Below are positions 17,264 through 26,183 of a stretch of 64,000 nucleotides of DNA, piece by piece. Within the stretch, counting starts at the first letter, position 1. Each line of letters begins with the position of its first letter. The stretch is from assembly GCA_964542225.1 (NCBI GenBank), contig CAZITO010000001.1, positions 22,428-86,427 of the forward strand. The letters are read 5' to 3'. This DNA is from Scybalousia_A sp964542225. Its GTDB lineage: Bacteria > Bacteroidota > Bacteroidia > Bacteroidales > P3. The notes under the pieces were generated by a model. The model ran no database searches. It had not been told where the DNA came from and worked only from the letters and a program-made list of their open reading frames with translations. A program made the position numbers and the translations under genes.

Positions 17264-18130
17264 ATGAAAAAGATTTTTTTAGCCTTAGGGTTGGTTGCAA
17301 CGTTGTTTTTTTCCTGTGGGAAAAAGGATGCACAAGAAAAAATGGTTAATCAAAAGGCCGTACAAGACTCTATACAACAGGCCTTGGACGCTAAAAATCA
17401 AGAATTGGAAGAATTGTTTGCTCAACTTAATGAGATAGAGCAGGACCTTAATGTTGTTACTTCCAAATACTCCAATGTGGAGTCCATTCGCAACGCCTCC
17501 ACAGAATTAAATAAAAACAATCGTTCTAAAATACGCACTCAAATACAAGACATCAACGAAATTCTTAATCAACAAAAACAAAGAATCAACACTTTGACCG
17601 CTGAATTAAAAAAATCACGTTCCAACAACAAAGAGTTGACCGCTTTCATAGAAAAATTACAACAAAGAATAACCGAGCAAGAAGAGGAAATACAATTGCT
17701 TACAACCGAATTGCAAAAGAAAAACATAATAATTTCTTCTTTAAACAAGAATTTGGACGAACTATCTCAGCAAAACAAAGAGAAGGATGACCACATACTT
17801 AAAGTTGAAGATGAGAAAAATGTTGTTTACTACATAGTCGGTTCAAAGAAAGAACTTGTACAGCAAGGTATCATTAATTCCAAAGGAGGTTTTCTTGGTA
17901 TAGGCAAAAAGACTTCTGTTTCTTCTGATTCGGAATTGAGTAAATACACCAAAGAAGACCAAAGAAGATTAAAGACCATCTCGCTTAAAGGCAAAAAAGT
18001 ACAAATACTTACTGCTCACCCTTCTTCTTCTTACTCTTTGGATAAAGAAGATAAGCCTACCCAATTAATTATAACCAATGCAAGTTTATTCTGGTCAAAG
18101 AGTAAATTCCTTGTTATAATGGAGAAATAA
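17264..18130 (+). CDS. Coiled-coil lipoprotein
   Basis: A 288-residue predicted lipoprotein. The start at 17264 gives signal MKKIFLALGLVATLFFSC with acylated C18; the ORF extends 28 codons further upstream but those lie over the atpC terminator tail. Residues about 35-200 are a continuous heptad-like coiled coil rich in E, Q, K and L (ELEELFAQLNEIEQ, LQQRITEQEEEIQLLT). The C-terminal 90 residues (YYIVGSKKELVQQGII, then a GGFLGIGKK segment) form a small folded part seen in Bacteroidetes hypothetical lipoproteins. It has its own terminator at 18156. Function unknown; a periplasmic or outer-membrane structural role is a guess. Confidence 0.78.
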   Translation: MKKIFLALGLVATLFFSCGKKDAQEKMVNQKAVQDSIQQALDAKNQELEELFAQLNEIEQDLNVVTSKYSNVESIRNASTELNKNNRSKIRTQIQDINEILNQQKQRINTLTAELKKSRSNNKELTAFIEKLQQRITEQEEEIQLLTTELQKKNIIISSLNKNLDELSQQNKEKDDHILKVEDEKNVVYYIVGSKKELVQQGIINSKGGFLGIGKKTSVSSDSELSKYTKEDQRRLKTISLKGKKVQILTAHPSSSYSLDKEDKPTQLIITNASLFWSKSKFLVIMEK

Positions 18131-18155
18131 AAAAATCATATAAAACTTTTAATTG

Positions 18156-18187
18156 GGATATATCCTTGGGGTATATCCTTTTTTTTA
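18156..18187 (+). terminator. Terminator of the coiled-coil lipoprotein gene
   Basis: GGATATA / TATATCC stem, 9-nt loop, run of eight T, about 25 bp past the stop. Confidence 0.82.
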
Positions 18188-18211
18188 TTTCCCTTATAGT
18201 AAAAAAAGTAT

Positions 18212-18219
18212 TATCTTTG
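18212..18219 (+). promoter_or_regulatory. -7 promoter element of the DUF3109 gene
   Basis: TATCTTTG lies 25 bp before the ATG at 18245. No clear -33 box. Confidence 0.5.
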
Positions 18220-18244
18220 CAACCATATAAAGGAGTAGAAAAAG

Positions 18245-18814
18245 ATGTTAGTTGTAGGCAATAGTTTGTTAAGCGAAGATATAAGAGATATTAAATTTTC
18301 GTGCGATTTGTCCAAATGTAAAGGGCAATGTTGTGTAGAGGAAGGTGGCTTTGGTGCTCCCATAACAAAACAAGAGAAAAGAGAAATAAAAAAACTTCTG
18401 CCAAAAGTGTTGCCTTTACTTCCAACAGAGAGCCAAACAATAATAAAAAAAGAAGGCTTCACAGAGCAGGACGAACAAGGCGACCTTTGTACAAAAACAA
18501 TAAACAAAAAGGATTGTGTATTTTCTTTTAAAGATGAAAAAACAGGTTGTTTTTTCTGTGCCTTTCAAAAACTTTATATTGAAAACAAATCTTCCTTTAT
18601 CAAGCCTATTTCTTGCTATCTATATCCTCTGAGAGTAAAGGACTATGGAGAATTTAATACGGTCAATTTTGATTTTTGGAAAATATGCTCCTGTGCCATG
18701 CAACATAAAAATGCTACTCCGTTATACATTTATTGCAAAGAACCACTCATTTTACGTTTTGGTGAAAAATGGTATAAAGAGTTGGAAGAACAGATAAAAG
18801 AAAGTCAAAAGTAA
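18245..18814 (+). CDS. DUF3109 family cysteine-rich protein
   Basis: A 189-residue cytosolic protein of the DUF3109 family. The hallmark is an N-terminal CDLSKCKGQCC cluster (C20, C25, C29, C30), followed by further cysteines in GDLCTK, KKDCVF, TGCFFCAF, ISCYLYP and KICSCAM. The pattern resembles the YkgJ-type zinc or iron-sulfur binding proteins, so metal binding is likely, though the metal and the task are not known. It is a single gene with its own -7 element, and AAAGGAG about 10 bp ahead of the ATG is a fair ribosome-binding site. Confidence 0.85.
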   Translation: MLVVGNSLLSEDIRDIKFSCDLSKCKGQCCVEEGGFGAPITKQEKREIKKLLPKVLPLLPTESQTIIKKEGFTEQDEQGDLCTKTINKKDCVFSFKDEKTGCFFCAFQKLYIENKSSFIKPISCYLYPLRVKDYGEFNTVNFDFWKICSCAMQHKNATPLYIYCKEPLILRFGEKWYKELEEQIKESQK

Positions 18815-18881
18815 TTACTATTTTGCAATAAAAACAAAATAAATTAGTTATAAATAATATAAAATTAAGACTATAAATATT

Positions 18882-20123
18882 ATGAGAGAAGATAAACTTT
18901 TTAAAGGAAAAACTCTTGCCATTCTTTCTGGCGGAGGAGATACTCCTGCTATCAACAGCAGTATAGAGTCAATAAGAAACCGTGCCACCATGCTTGGATT
19001 TAAGGTATATGGAATACTTAGAGGCTGGAAAGGTTTGTTGGGAGAGGGAGATGTTGTGGATTTGACTAAAAAGCCTTATAACCCTCTTTACGGCGGTACG
19101 GCTTTGCGTTCATCTCGTACCAATCCTTTTCCTTCAAAGAAAAACCCTGAAGACAGAGTTCCTCAGGTAATGCGTAATCTTAAAAGATATGGAATTGATG
19201 TTTTGGTTACCATAGGAGGAGACGATACCAACGGAGCAGCAAAACGTTTGTATGAACAAGAAGGTATTCCCGTTATAGGTTTTCCAAAAACAATAGATAA
19301 CGACCTTAGGACTTTGACTTGGCATGAATTTAACGGACAAAAGGTGGATGCTGTTACTTGTCCCGGTTTCCCTTCTGCTGCTTTGGGTATAGCGGATTTT
19401 GCAGCAAGGCTTAAAACCACAGCAGAGTCTCATTCAAGAATAATGGTTATGGAGGTTATGGGCAGAGATGCCGGCTGGCTTACGGGAACGGCTACTTTTG
19501 GAGGCTCTACCATTGCCCTTATACCTGAGTTGGAAATGAACAAAGAACGCAAAGAGCATTTCTTTGATTTGGTTAATGAGGCTTACAAAAATTCTCCTGA
19601 TAAGGCTTTGATAATACCTGTAAGCGAAGGAGTGCGTTGGTACAATGAAAAGACAAACACAACCGATGTTGTCTATGCTTCCACCGAGCAGGATGAATAT
19701 GGGCATGCTCGTTTGGGTGGAGTCAGTGGAACAATAGCAAGTGAAATTTCTGCCAAATTAAAAATAGATGCAAGAGCACAAATAACAGGTTATTATCCAA
19801 GAAGCGGAATGTGTTCTGCTTACGACAGAAGAATGACTCAAGCACTTGCAGATAAGGCAGTTGATTTATTGATAAGAGAAGATTTTGGCAAAATGCCTGT
19901 TTTGTCCAAAGTTTGTTACTTTGATGAGTTGGAGGAATATAATTGTTCTGCAATAGATATGGGTAAGATAGGCAATCGTCCTTTGCCTGAGGAGTATTTT
20001 GATGAGAAGACCTTCTGTTTTACACCTATGTACAAGGACTTTTTAGCACACATATTGGGAAACAATTACACATACCCGACCTTTCATACTAACTTTCCAA
20101 AAGTAGAAGCAAAAGAGTTATAA
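18882..20123 (+). CDS. 6-phosphofructokinase, pyrophosphate-type
   Basis: A 413-residue glycolytic enzyme phosphorylating fructose 6-phosphate. Two diagnostic positions point to pyrophosphate rather than ATP as donor: GGDDT (112-116) carries aspartate where ATP enzymes have GGDGS, and PKTIDND (135-141) carries the lysine typical of PPi enzymes. The nucleotide/PPi loop is GGGDTPAIN (17-25). The donor assignment follows from family knowledge of these two residues and is not tested here. PPi-PFK is reversible and spares ATP; with the membrane pyrophosphatase at 8.8 kb this suggests that PPi is an energy carrier in this organism. A perfect long hairpin separates it from purE. Confidence 0.93.
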   Translation: MREDKLFKGKTLAILSGGGDTPAINSSIESIRNRATMLGFKVYGILRGWKGLLGEGDVVDLTKKPYNPLYGGTALRSSRTNPFPSKKNPEDRVPQVMRNLKRYGIDVLVTIGGDDTNGAAKRLYEQEGIPVIGFPKTIDNDLRTLTWHEFNGQKVDAVTCPGFPSAALGIADFAARLKTTAESHSRIMVMEVMGRDAGWLTGTATFGGSTIALIPELEMNKERKEHFFDLVNEAYKNSPDKALIIPVSEGVRWYNEKTNTTDVVYASTEQDEYGHARLGGVSGTIASEISAKLKIDARAQITGYYPRSGMCSAYDRRMTQALADKAVDLLIREDFGKMPVLSKVCYFDELEEYNCSAIDMGKIGNRPLPEEYFDEKTFCFTPMYKDFLAHILGNNYTYPTFHTNFPKVEAKEL

Positions 20124-20134
20124 TAATTTATTGA

Positions 20135-20178
20135 ATTAAGGTCTTTAAAATGTTGTTGTAATTTTAAAGACCTTAATT
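20135..20178 (+). terminator. Long hairpin between pfk and purE
   Basis: AATTAAGGTCTTTAAAAT pairs perfectly with its complement at 20161-20178 across an 8-nt loop: 18 bp without mismatch. It is not followed by a clean T-run (ATTATTATAAAATTTC), so it may be a terminator, an RNA-stabilising 3' end, or an attenuator for purE, whose ATG is 22 bp beyond. Confidence 0.7.
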
Positions 20179-20199
20179 ATTATAAAATTTCAAAAAACA

Positions 20200-20706
20200 A
20201 TGACACCTAAAGTAAGTATAATAATGGGGAGCACTTCCGATTATTCTGTTATGGAAAAGGCTGCCAAATTTTTGGATGAGCAAGAAATTCCTTTTGAAAT
20301 AAACGCCTTGTCAGCACACCGTACTCCAAAAGAGGTCAGTCTTTTTGCCTCTGAGGCTGAGCAAAGAGGCATTAAAGTAATCATAGCGGCGGCAGGAATG
20401 GCGGCGGCTTTGCCCGGAGCCATAGCAGCAGAGACTACTTTGCCTGTTATAGGAGTACCTATAAAATCATCTTTTGAGGGCTTGGACTCTGTGCTTTCCA
20501 TGTTACAAATGCCTCCTGCTGTTCCCGTCAGTGTGATGTCGGTCAATGGAGCCTTGAATGCCGCCATTATGGCTATGGAAATTTTGGCTTTGACGGACGA
20601 AACAATAAAAGAAAAAATACATTCTTACAAGCACTCCTTGAAAGAAAAGATTGTAAAGGCTAATGAAGAATTTGCCAAAATAGAGTTTAAATACAAAACC
20701 AATTAG
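20200..20706 (+). CDS. purE: N5-carboxyaminoimidazole ribonucleotide mutase
   Basis: A 168-residue cytosolic enzyme of purine synthesis that moves the carboxyl group of N5-CAIR to give CAIR. The signature GSTSDYSVMEKAAKFLDE (about residues 9-26), the conserved SAHRTP motif (38-43) with catalytic histidine, and AAGMAAALPG are in place. It has the length of class I bacterial enzymes (160-175). purD, from the same pathway, is at 51.7 kb, so the pathway genes are scattered. The next gene starts 40 bp downstream on the same strand. Confidence 0.97.
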   Translation: MTPKVSIIMGSTSDYSVMEKAAKFLDEQEIPFEINALSAHRTPKEVSLFASEAEQRGIKVIIAAAGMAAALPGAIAAETTLPVIGVPIKSSFEGLDSVLSMLQMPPAVPVSVMSVNGALNAAIMAMEILALTDETIKEKIHSYKHSLKEKIVKANEEFAKIEFKYKTN

Positions 20707-20745
20707 TCTTTAAGAATTTAAGCAAAACAATCCAATATTTAATTT

Positions 20746-21774
20746 ATGATAGTAATAGGAATAACCGGTACTTTGGGAGCGGGTAAAGGAACAATAGTTG
20801 ATTTTTTGAAGGACAGAGGTTTTTTGCATTTTTCAGCAAGAGATTTTTTAAATAAAAGAATAAAAGAACTCGGCCTTGAAGCCAATAGGGATACAATGAC
20901 CATGGTTGCCAATCAAGAAAGAGAGAAAGAGGGTGCTGATTTCATCGTCAAGGGGTTGCTTGCAATGGCAAAGAAGGAGGACAAAAATTGTATAATAGAA
21001 AGTATTCGCAATGTAAAGGAAATAAAGTATTTGAAAGAAAATTCTGAATTTATTTTGTTTTCTGTGGATGCTGATATTAAAACTCGTTATGAACGTATAT
21101 CCTTGCGTAAGAGCGAGACAGACAACGTAAGTTTTGAAACCTTTGTCCAAAATGAGCAACGAGAAATGACCTCCACAGATGAAAACAAACAAAATATAAA
21201 GGCTTGTATGCTTTTGGCTGATTTTTCTTTCAATAACGATGGTGATTTTTCCGCTCTAAAAAAACAGGTAGAGCAAGTTTTGGACAAGATACAATACAGA
21301 ACGAGACCTTCTTGGGACGAATATTTTTTGGAAATAGTCAAAACAGTATCCAAACGTGCCACATGCAACAGAGGCAGAAGCGGTTGCGTGATTGTAAAGA
21401 ACCGTCAAATATTGGTTACCGGTTATGTTGGTTCTCCTAATGGCTTGCCTCATTGCGATGAGGTTGGGCATCTTTTCCGCAAACAAATGGACGAAAACGG
21501 TAATATTTCAAATCATTGTGTTCGCACCGTACATGCCGAACAAAATGCTATTTGTCAAGCAGCAAAAAGAGGTATTGCTCTTGAAGGAGCGACGCTTTAC
21601 TGCACTATGACTCCGTGTCGTACCTGTGCTATGATGATTATCAATTGCGGAATAAAAAGAGTGGTATGCTTAAATAAGTATCATAACGGTAGAGAAACCG
21701 AAGAAATGTTTCAACAAGCCAATATTGAATTGGATTTCTATTGCAACAAAATTTTGGAATACGATAAACAATAA
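20746..21774 (+). CDS. P-loop nucleoside kinase-like / dCMP deaminase fusion
   Basis: A 342-residue two-domain protein. Residues 1-about 180 form a P-loop NTPase of the dephospho-CoA kinase/NMP kinase type (ITGTLGAGKGT, with G11-A-G-K14-G-T16; SIRNVKEIKYL later in the domain). Residues about 188-340 form a zinc-dependent deoxycytidylate deaminase: HAE (263-265) with catalytic E265, and PCRTC (290-294) with the two other zinc ligands. The deaminase makes dUMP for thymidylate synthesis. The kinase-like half is also known in yeast dCMP deaminase and some Bacteroidetes proteins; its activity here is not known. A GGLPHCDEVGH segment (about 233-242) fits the dCMP deaminase subfamily with additional zinc site. 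Confidence 0.88.
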   Translation: MIVIGITGTLGAGKGTIVDFLKDRGFLHFSARDFLNKRIKELGLEANRDTMTMVANQEREKEGADFIVKGLLAMAKKEDKNCIIESIRNVKEIKYLKENSEFILFSVDADIKTRYERISLRKSETDNVSFETFVQNEQREMTSTDENKQNIKACMLLADFSFNNDGDFSALKKQVEQVLDKIQYRTRPSWDEYFLEIVKTVSKRATCNRGRSGCVIVKNRQILVTGYVGSPNGLPHCDEVGHLFRKQMDENGNISNHCVRTVHAEQNAICQAAKRGIALEGATLYCTMTPCRTCAMMIINCGIKRVVCLNKYHNGRETEEMFQQANIELDFYCNKILEYDKQ

Positions 21775-21828
21775 ATTGCTTATCGGTTATTAGGAGTTGG
21801 TAAACATATAATAAAAAAGTAGAGGCTT

Positions 21829-21852
21829 CGCCCAATAGGACACCTATGGGCG
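21829..21852. terminator. Hairpin between convergent genes
   Basis: CGCCC and ATAGG pair with CCTAT and GGGCG around an ACA loop, with one bulged A. It touches the stop codon of the minus-strand TPR-like gene. The surrounding GGCTTCGCCC/GGACACC words resemble the left-hand modules of the dispersed repeat. Confidence 0.6.
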
Positions 21853-24063
21853 TTAAAATTTCATTCTTTGATACTTAATAAAATTCTTTTTGTAGGCTTT
21901 AAGAAAATGCTTAAACCATCTGTCATTATTGTATTTATCTTCCATACGATAACTTTGAGCAATTTTTTCCTGCCTTGATTTATCTTGCATAGACATCAAG
22001 TAACCTATACGCTTTTGTATCTTTTTTGTATGTTTAGCCTTGTATCCCATAAGTTTCAAAGATGCTATTGCTTCTATAGCCCCCTCATATTGTTGATACT
22101 TTATAAGATTTTCTGCTGTGCGTATGGATAAATTGTCATCGTTGAAGTTTTTCAATACGTCTCTAATTCCTTCATGTTGAACGCTCATTTCATTAAGTTT
22201 ATGAGTATTGTAAAAGTATTCCATCTTGGCATACTCCAAAAAGAATTTTGTTGTATCTCTATCGGATAATATTTGCTCACAGTTCTCTTTCATAGCAACA
22301 TATTGCAGAGGTTCTTCTATCTGTCTTTTCAAACTTCTGACTCTTTGTTTGTCAAGCCTGCATTCGTTATTACCTTTGATTTCCATTGCCTTATTGATAT
22401 AGGCTTCAGCCGTATAGAAATCATTTTTTCTTATACATTCCAAAATATCATAGACCAAAACATTTATTTCATCCTGCTTTTTTTGACAAACTTTATTGTC
22501 TATGGCTCGCAAATAAGAATTCATTATTCTTTGTATTGCAGTATCCTCCTGCATTTTATACTCGGTAATCAAATCATTGGTTAAAGCCACAAGCGAATCT
22601 GCCTTTGTCACATTTCCCTCAAATATTGCATATTCCGCCTCAGACATACGTTTGGCGCTTATCTCCCTTATGGCGCGTATATACATGGATTCCACCGCTC
22701 GTTTGTCTCCCTCTATTTTTGCCAAACGGTTGGCTTTTTCCAAAACTTCAAGAGCCTTTTCATAATTATTTACTTGCATAAACGTACGAGTCTCAAAAAA
22801 CTTGTCATCTATTGCTTTGTCAATGGTCTTTATCTTGGTGCTTTGCACGGCGAAACTTTCGCTCGGGTTTTTGTTTTCCGAGGAAGGAATATAATCTTTT
22901 TCTATTTGGGCGACTTGCTCTTCCGCATTGGAAAGAGTGTCCTTTACATAATCGGCATAGTCTAAAACATAGCCTTCAGATTTTGCATTGTTTTCAATGG
23001 AATCCAATTTAACATCGGTAGGAAGTGTTGTGCCTTGTATGGAAGCGATTTCTTTGAGTGTTTGTTCCTCAAATTTGCCCCCCACCATTTGACTTAAACT
23101 TTTTGCCTTATAAAGCATATCTCCTCTGAGTTCCATATTTTTGGCACCTTGCAGGTTCTTTGCTGTGGTAAGATAATATTCAACTACTTTGCCTACAATT
23201 TCATCAAAGGACGCATTCTCATCAATATTTTCCCTATTGCGTTGCAGATAATCAAAAGTATTTTCAGCAAAATCACCCGCGACTTTCATTTCGCCCATTT
23301 TCAAGGCTCGTTTTGTAATGGAGATATGATTATCGTAAATTCCTTGATTACATTCTTTCAACTTTTTCTCCACTATGGCGTTTTGACAGATGTTCATTTT
23401 ATCCGTTTTGCAAAAATCTTGCAATTGGGTAAGTATATCATAAGCATAAGCATATTTACCCTCTTTTATCAAAGCAATGGATTGTAAAAGGTTTTTGTCG
23501 TATGTATATACCAACATATTGCCACAGAGTTTTTTCTGCTCTGAGGTAGGAGTCATTTTTGTTAATATATCATTAAGAATCTCTGTGGTTTTTATTATTT
23601 GAGAGGAGTCCGAAGCAAGTTTTGCCAATTCATAATGAGCCATAACATTTTTTGAATCAAGGCTTGTGGCTTTTTTCAAAAGTTGATAACCCTCATTTTT
23701 TTTGTTTTGCGAAATAAGATTAACGGCTTTTATATAATATAGTTCTGAAGAACGAGGTGTAAGAAAGTCCAACAATTCTTTGTTATGCTTTAATATAGTT
23801 TTTAATTCCAAATACTTGGCATAAATCTCATTATCCGAGTTATAATTTTCCTTTTCTTTTAAAAACTCCTCAGCCTTTGTTACTCTATATTGATAAACAG
23901 GCAACAAATCCACATTGTCAGCAGATATCAGGGTTAGTTCTTTGATGTGCTTATTATATTGTGAAACGAGTTCTTTCTTTTGAGAAGAAGAAAGCGATTG
24001 AGCAACAACTTGCAAACATAAAAATATTGTAATCAGGGCAAATAAAAATACACTCTTTTTCAT
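21853..24063 (-). CDS. Large exported TPR-like protein of unknown function
   Basis: A 736-residue protein with signal peptide MKKSVFLFALITIFLCLQVVAQ, otherwise helical and highly charged. Several stretches look like degenerate tetratricopeptide repeats (ELYYIKAVNLISQNKKNEGYQLLKKATSL at about 103-131, NYEKALEVLEKANRLAKIEGD at about 432-452, NDFYTAEAYINKAMEIKGN at about 553-571). No enzymatic motif is apparent. The C-terminus is basic (HFLKAYKKNFIKYQRMKF). It is probably a periplasmic scaffold, by inference from the signal peptide and repeats. It is followed upstream on the same strand by a DUF4301 gene, 90 bp away. Confidence 0.72.
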   Translation of the reverse strand: MKKSVFLFALITIFLCLQVVAQSLSSSQKKELVSQYNKHIKELTLISADNVDLLPVYQYRVTKAEEFLKEKENYNSDNEIYAKYLELKTILKHNKELLDFLTPRSSELYYIKAVNLISQNKKNEGYQLLKKATSLDSKNVMAHYELAKLASDSSQIIKTTEILNDILTKMTPTSEQKKLCGNMLVYTYDKNLLQSIALIKEGKYAYAYDILTQLQDFCKTDKMNICQNAIVEKKLKECNQGIYDNHISITKRALKMGEMKVAGDFAENTFDYLQRNRENIDENASFDEIVGKVVEYYLTTAKNLQGAKNMELRGDMLYKAKSLSQMVGGKFEEQTLKEIASIQGTTLPTDVKLDSIENNAKSEGYVLDYADYVKDTLSNAEEQVAQIEKDYIPSSENKNPSESFAVQSTKIKTIDKAIDDKFFETRTFMQVNNYEKALEVLEKANRLAKIEGDKRAVESMYIRAIREISAKRMSEAEYAIFEGNVTKADSLVALTNDLITEYKMQEDTAIQRIMNSYLRAIDNKVCQKKQDEINVLVYDILECIRKNDFYTAEAYINKAMEIKGNNECRLDKQRVRSLKRQIEEPLQYVAMKENCEQILSDRDTTKFFLEYAKMEYFYNTHKLNEMSVQHEGIRDVLKNFNDDNLSIRTAENLIKYQQYEGAIEAIASLKLMGYKAKHTKKIQKRIGYLMSMQDKSRQEKIAQSYRMEDKYNNDRWFKHFLKAYKKNFIKYQRMKF

Positions 24064-24155
24064 ACTACATTATATTATTTGGCAAAGATACAATATTTTT
24101 CCTTTCTCTCTTAAAAAGGGGAAAGGAAAAATATCGAACGAAAAAAACATTGTTT

Positions 24156-25685
24156 TTATAAGTGAGTTTCTTTTAACAAATCGGTTATGGTTTTTACGGG
24201 ATTGAAAGTTGTCAACGGCACTTCTACAAAAATACTCAACCAATTACTCATTGCTCCATTCCATAAGCCCGGGCGTTCTTGTGCCTTTATGGTTTGCCCT
24301 TCAAAACTTTTTTCCGAAATAAAGCCCGCTTGTTTATCTATATACTTTTGCAAATTATACTTTTTTCCATCGGCTTTTCTGAAAGAAACAACCAAATCAA
24401 CAGGATTAAAGTGAGTAGCCTTGACAAAAATATCTTTTTGTTCTTTGTCTTCCAAATTTACCTGCGCTTTTTCCACTATTTGCAAAGAAATATTTTTATT
24501 CTTTTCCACAAAGAAAGGACCTCCTCCAACTTCTCCCTCATTCTTAACCATACCGCAAACTCTCAAAGGTCTGTCTAAAAATCTTTTTAAGTATAATTTA
24601 TATTGATTAAGTGTTTTAAACTCCGTGATATTTTTTACTTCCAATAGCCCGAGTTTATTTTTTAAAGTACTGTATATTGATAGGAGTTCTTGTTTGGATG
24701 TTTCCTCTTTTACCAATTTTTCTTGTAAGGAAAATATTTTCTGTTGAGTTTTTAATAGCACTCCGCCCAAAAATTCTTTGTACTTATAGGTGTCTTCTCT
24801 GTATTTGGAGCAAACATTATCAATGTTTTTTATAAAAATAATATCGGCTTTGAGTCTGTTTATGTTTTCTATCAGTGCTCCGTGACCTGAGGGACGAAAA
24901 AGCAGTTTGCCTTCTTGGGTATGAATAGGGTTATTGTTCAAATCCACTGCAATTGTATCGGTTGAGTGTTTTTGATAAGAAAATCTTATGTCAAATTTTA
25001 CTCCATATTGTTGTTCGTATATGGGTAGAAGTTGTTTTTTCAATTGTTCAAAACCTTCTCTATGCTCCTCCAATATGGAAAATTCTATTTTTGCCCTTTT
25101 ATTGGTTGTGCAGTATTTGACGCTTTCCAATAGATGCTCTTCAAAAGGAGTTAAAGTTTTGTCCGCTTTTTTGTGAAACAAAATCAAGGCTTTCGGAGAT
25201 TTGCCGTAATTCAAGCCCTTTTCATAAAGAATAAATTCTATTATGGTTTTATAGTTTTGTTTTTCTATTGCTTGCTCAATATCTATGTTATTGTCATGCA
25301 TTTTATTTTTGAGTAAATCATAAAAAGCAAACTCTTTGATATTCTTTATAACCCTCTGAGCAGAAGGAAAATTTTTGAGCGGTGTTGATTGTTCGTCTTT
25401 ATATTCATTAACAAAAGAATAAAGGTCTTTCATCATACGTGTTGCCGCTCCTGAGGCAGGTACAAATTTCATTACCTGTTTATATTCTTTTTCTTTTCTA
25501 TAAAAATTGACAAATTCCTCAATTTCTTGTGATGAAAAAGTTTTTATTCCGTCCTTTATTGTTGCAGGTCTTTGCAAATGCATAAATCCAAAACCATTAA
25601 CAAAGTTGCTTATCTGTTCTTCTATCTCTGACAATCTAATGCCTTGAGCCTCTATTTGTTTTATATCTTCTTGTGTAAATTGCAT
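24156..25685 (-). CDS. DUF4301 family protein
   Basis: A 509-residue cytosolic protein of the DUF4301 family, conserved in Bacteroidetes. Recognisable segments are KFVPASGAATRMMKDLY (about 76-92) and the C-terminal half with GEVGGGPFFVEKN (about 385-397) and ERPGLWNGAMSNWLSIFVEVPLTTFNPVKTITDLL. The KFVPASGAATRM segment resembles a sugar-nucleotidyltransferase or phosphate-binding loop, which would suit a nucleotide-sugar enzyme, but no activity is established to my knowledge. Starts at 25685; no signal peptide. It lies downstream of tRNA-Phe on the same strand. Confidence 0.82.
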   Translation of the reverse strand: MQFTQEDIKQIEAQGIRLSEIEEQISNFVNGFGFMHLQRPATIKDGIKTFSSQEIEEFVNFYRKEKEYKQVMKFVPASGAATRMMKDLYSFVNEYKDEQSTPLKNFPSAQRVIKNIKEFAFYDLLKNKMHDNNIDIEQAIEKQNYKTIIEFILYEKGLNYGKSPKALILFHKKADKTLTPFEEHLLESVKYCTTNKRAKIEFSILEEHREGFEQLKKQLLPIYEQQYGVKFDIRFSYQKHSTDTIAVDLNNNPIHTQEGKLLFRPSGHGALIENINRLKADIIFIKNIDNVCSKYREDTYKYKEFLGGVLLKTQQKIFSLQEKLVKEETSKQELLSIYSTLKNKLGLLEVKNITEFKTLNQYKLYLKRFLDRPLRVCGMVKNEGEVGGGPFFVEKNKNISLQIVEKAQVNLEDKEQKDIFVKATHFNPVDLVVSFRKADGKKYNLQKYIDKQAGFISEKSFEGQTIKAQERPGLWNGAMSNWLSIFVEVPLTTFNPVKTITDLLKETHL

Positions 25686-25792
25686 TTTCTTACATATTTT
25701 GTTATGATGTTACAAAGGTAGTAAATTTTGACCAACTCAGAATACAAATACTTATTCTTTTTCTTACTATGTTTTTTTCAAAAGCACAAAAA

Positions 25793-25830
25793 AAAGAAAG
25801 ATACACCCGATAAAGCATATCTCTCTTTTG
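25793..25830 (-). terminator. Terminator of tRNA-Phe
   Basis: On the minus strand AGAGAGATA pairs with TATCTTTCT (one G-T pair) and is followed by a run of T. It adjoins the 3' end of the tRNA. Confidence 0.65.
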
Positions 25831-25903
<73 letters not shown>

Positions 25904-25926
25904 GATTTTCCTCATTTTTGCGATTG

Positions 25927-25958
25927 CAAAGTTAGGTGTATTTTTCCAACCCACCAAA
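25927..25958 (-). promoter_or_regulatory. Promoter of tRNA-Phe
   Basis: TTTG (complement of 25955-25958), 20-bp spacer, TAACTTTG (complement of 25927-25934), on the minus strand, about 24 bp ahead of the mature tRNA. Confidence 0.72.
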
Positions 25959-26183
25959 TTTTTTATAACTTTTTGTTATTTTAATTATTCAAAAAAAATA
26001 CTAACTATTAAAAATCAAATATTTAAATACAATAGAAAACAATATATTTTTTCAAAAAAACAATGTAGAAAAAAGTATGTTTATTAAAGTATTCTATAAA
26101 TTATTATAGAATTTGGCAAATATAAATGGTTAGTACGCCCTGCCTACAACCTGTTTTTTAAGGGCAAAAAACAGCAAAATCGG

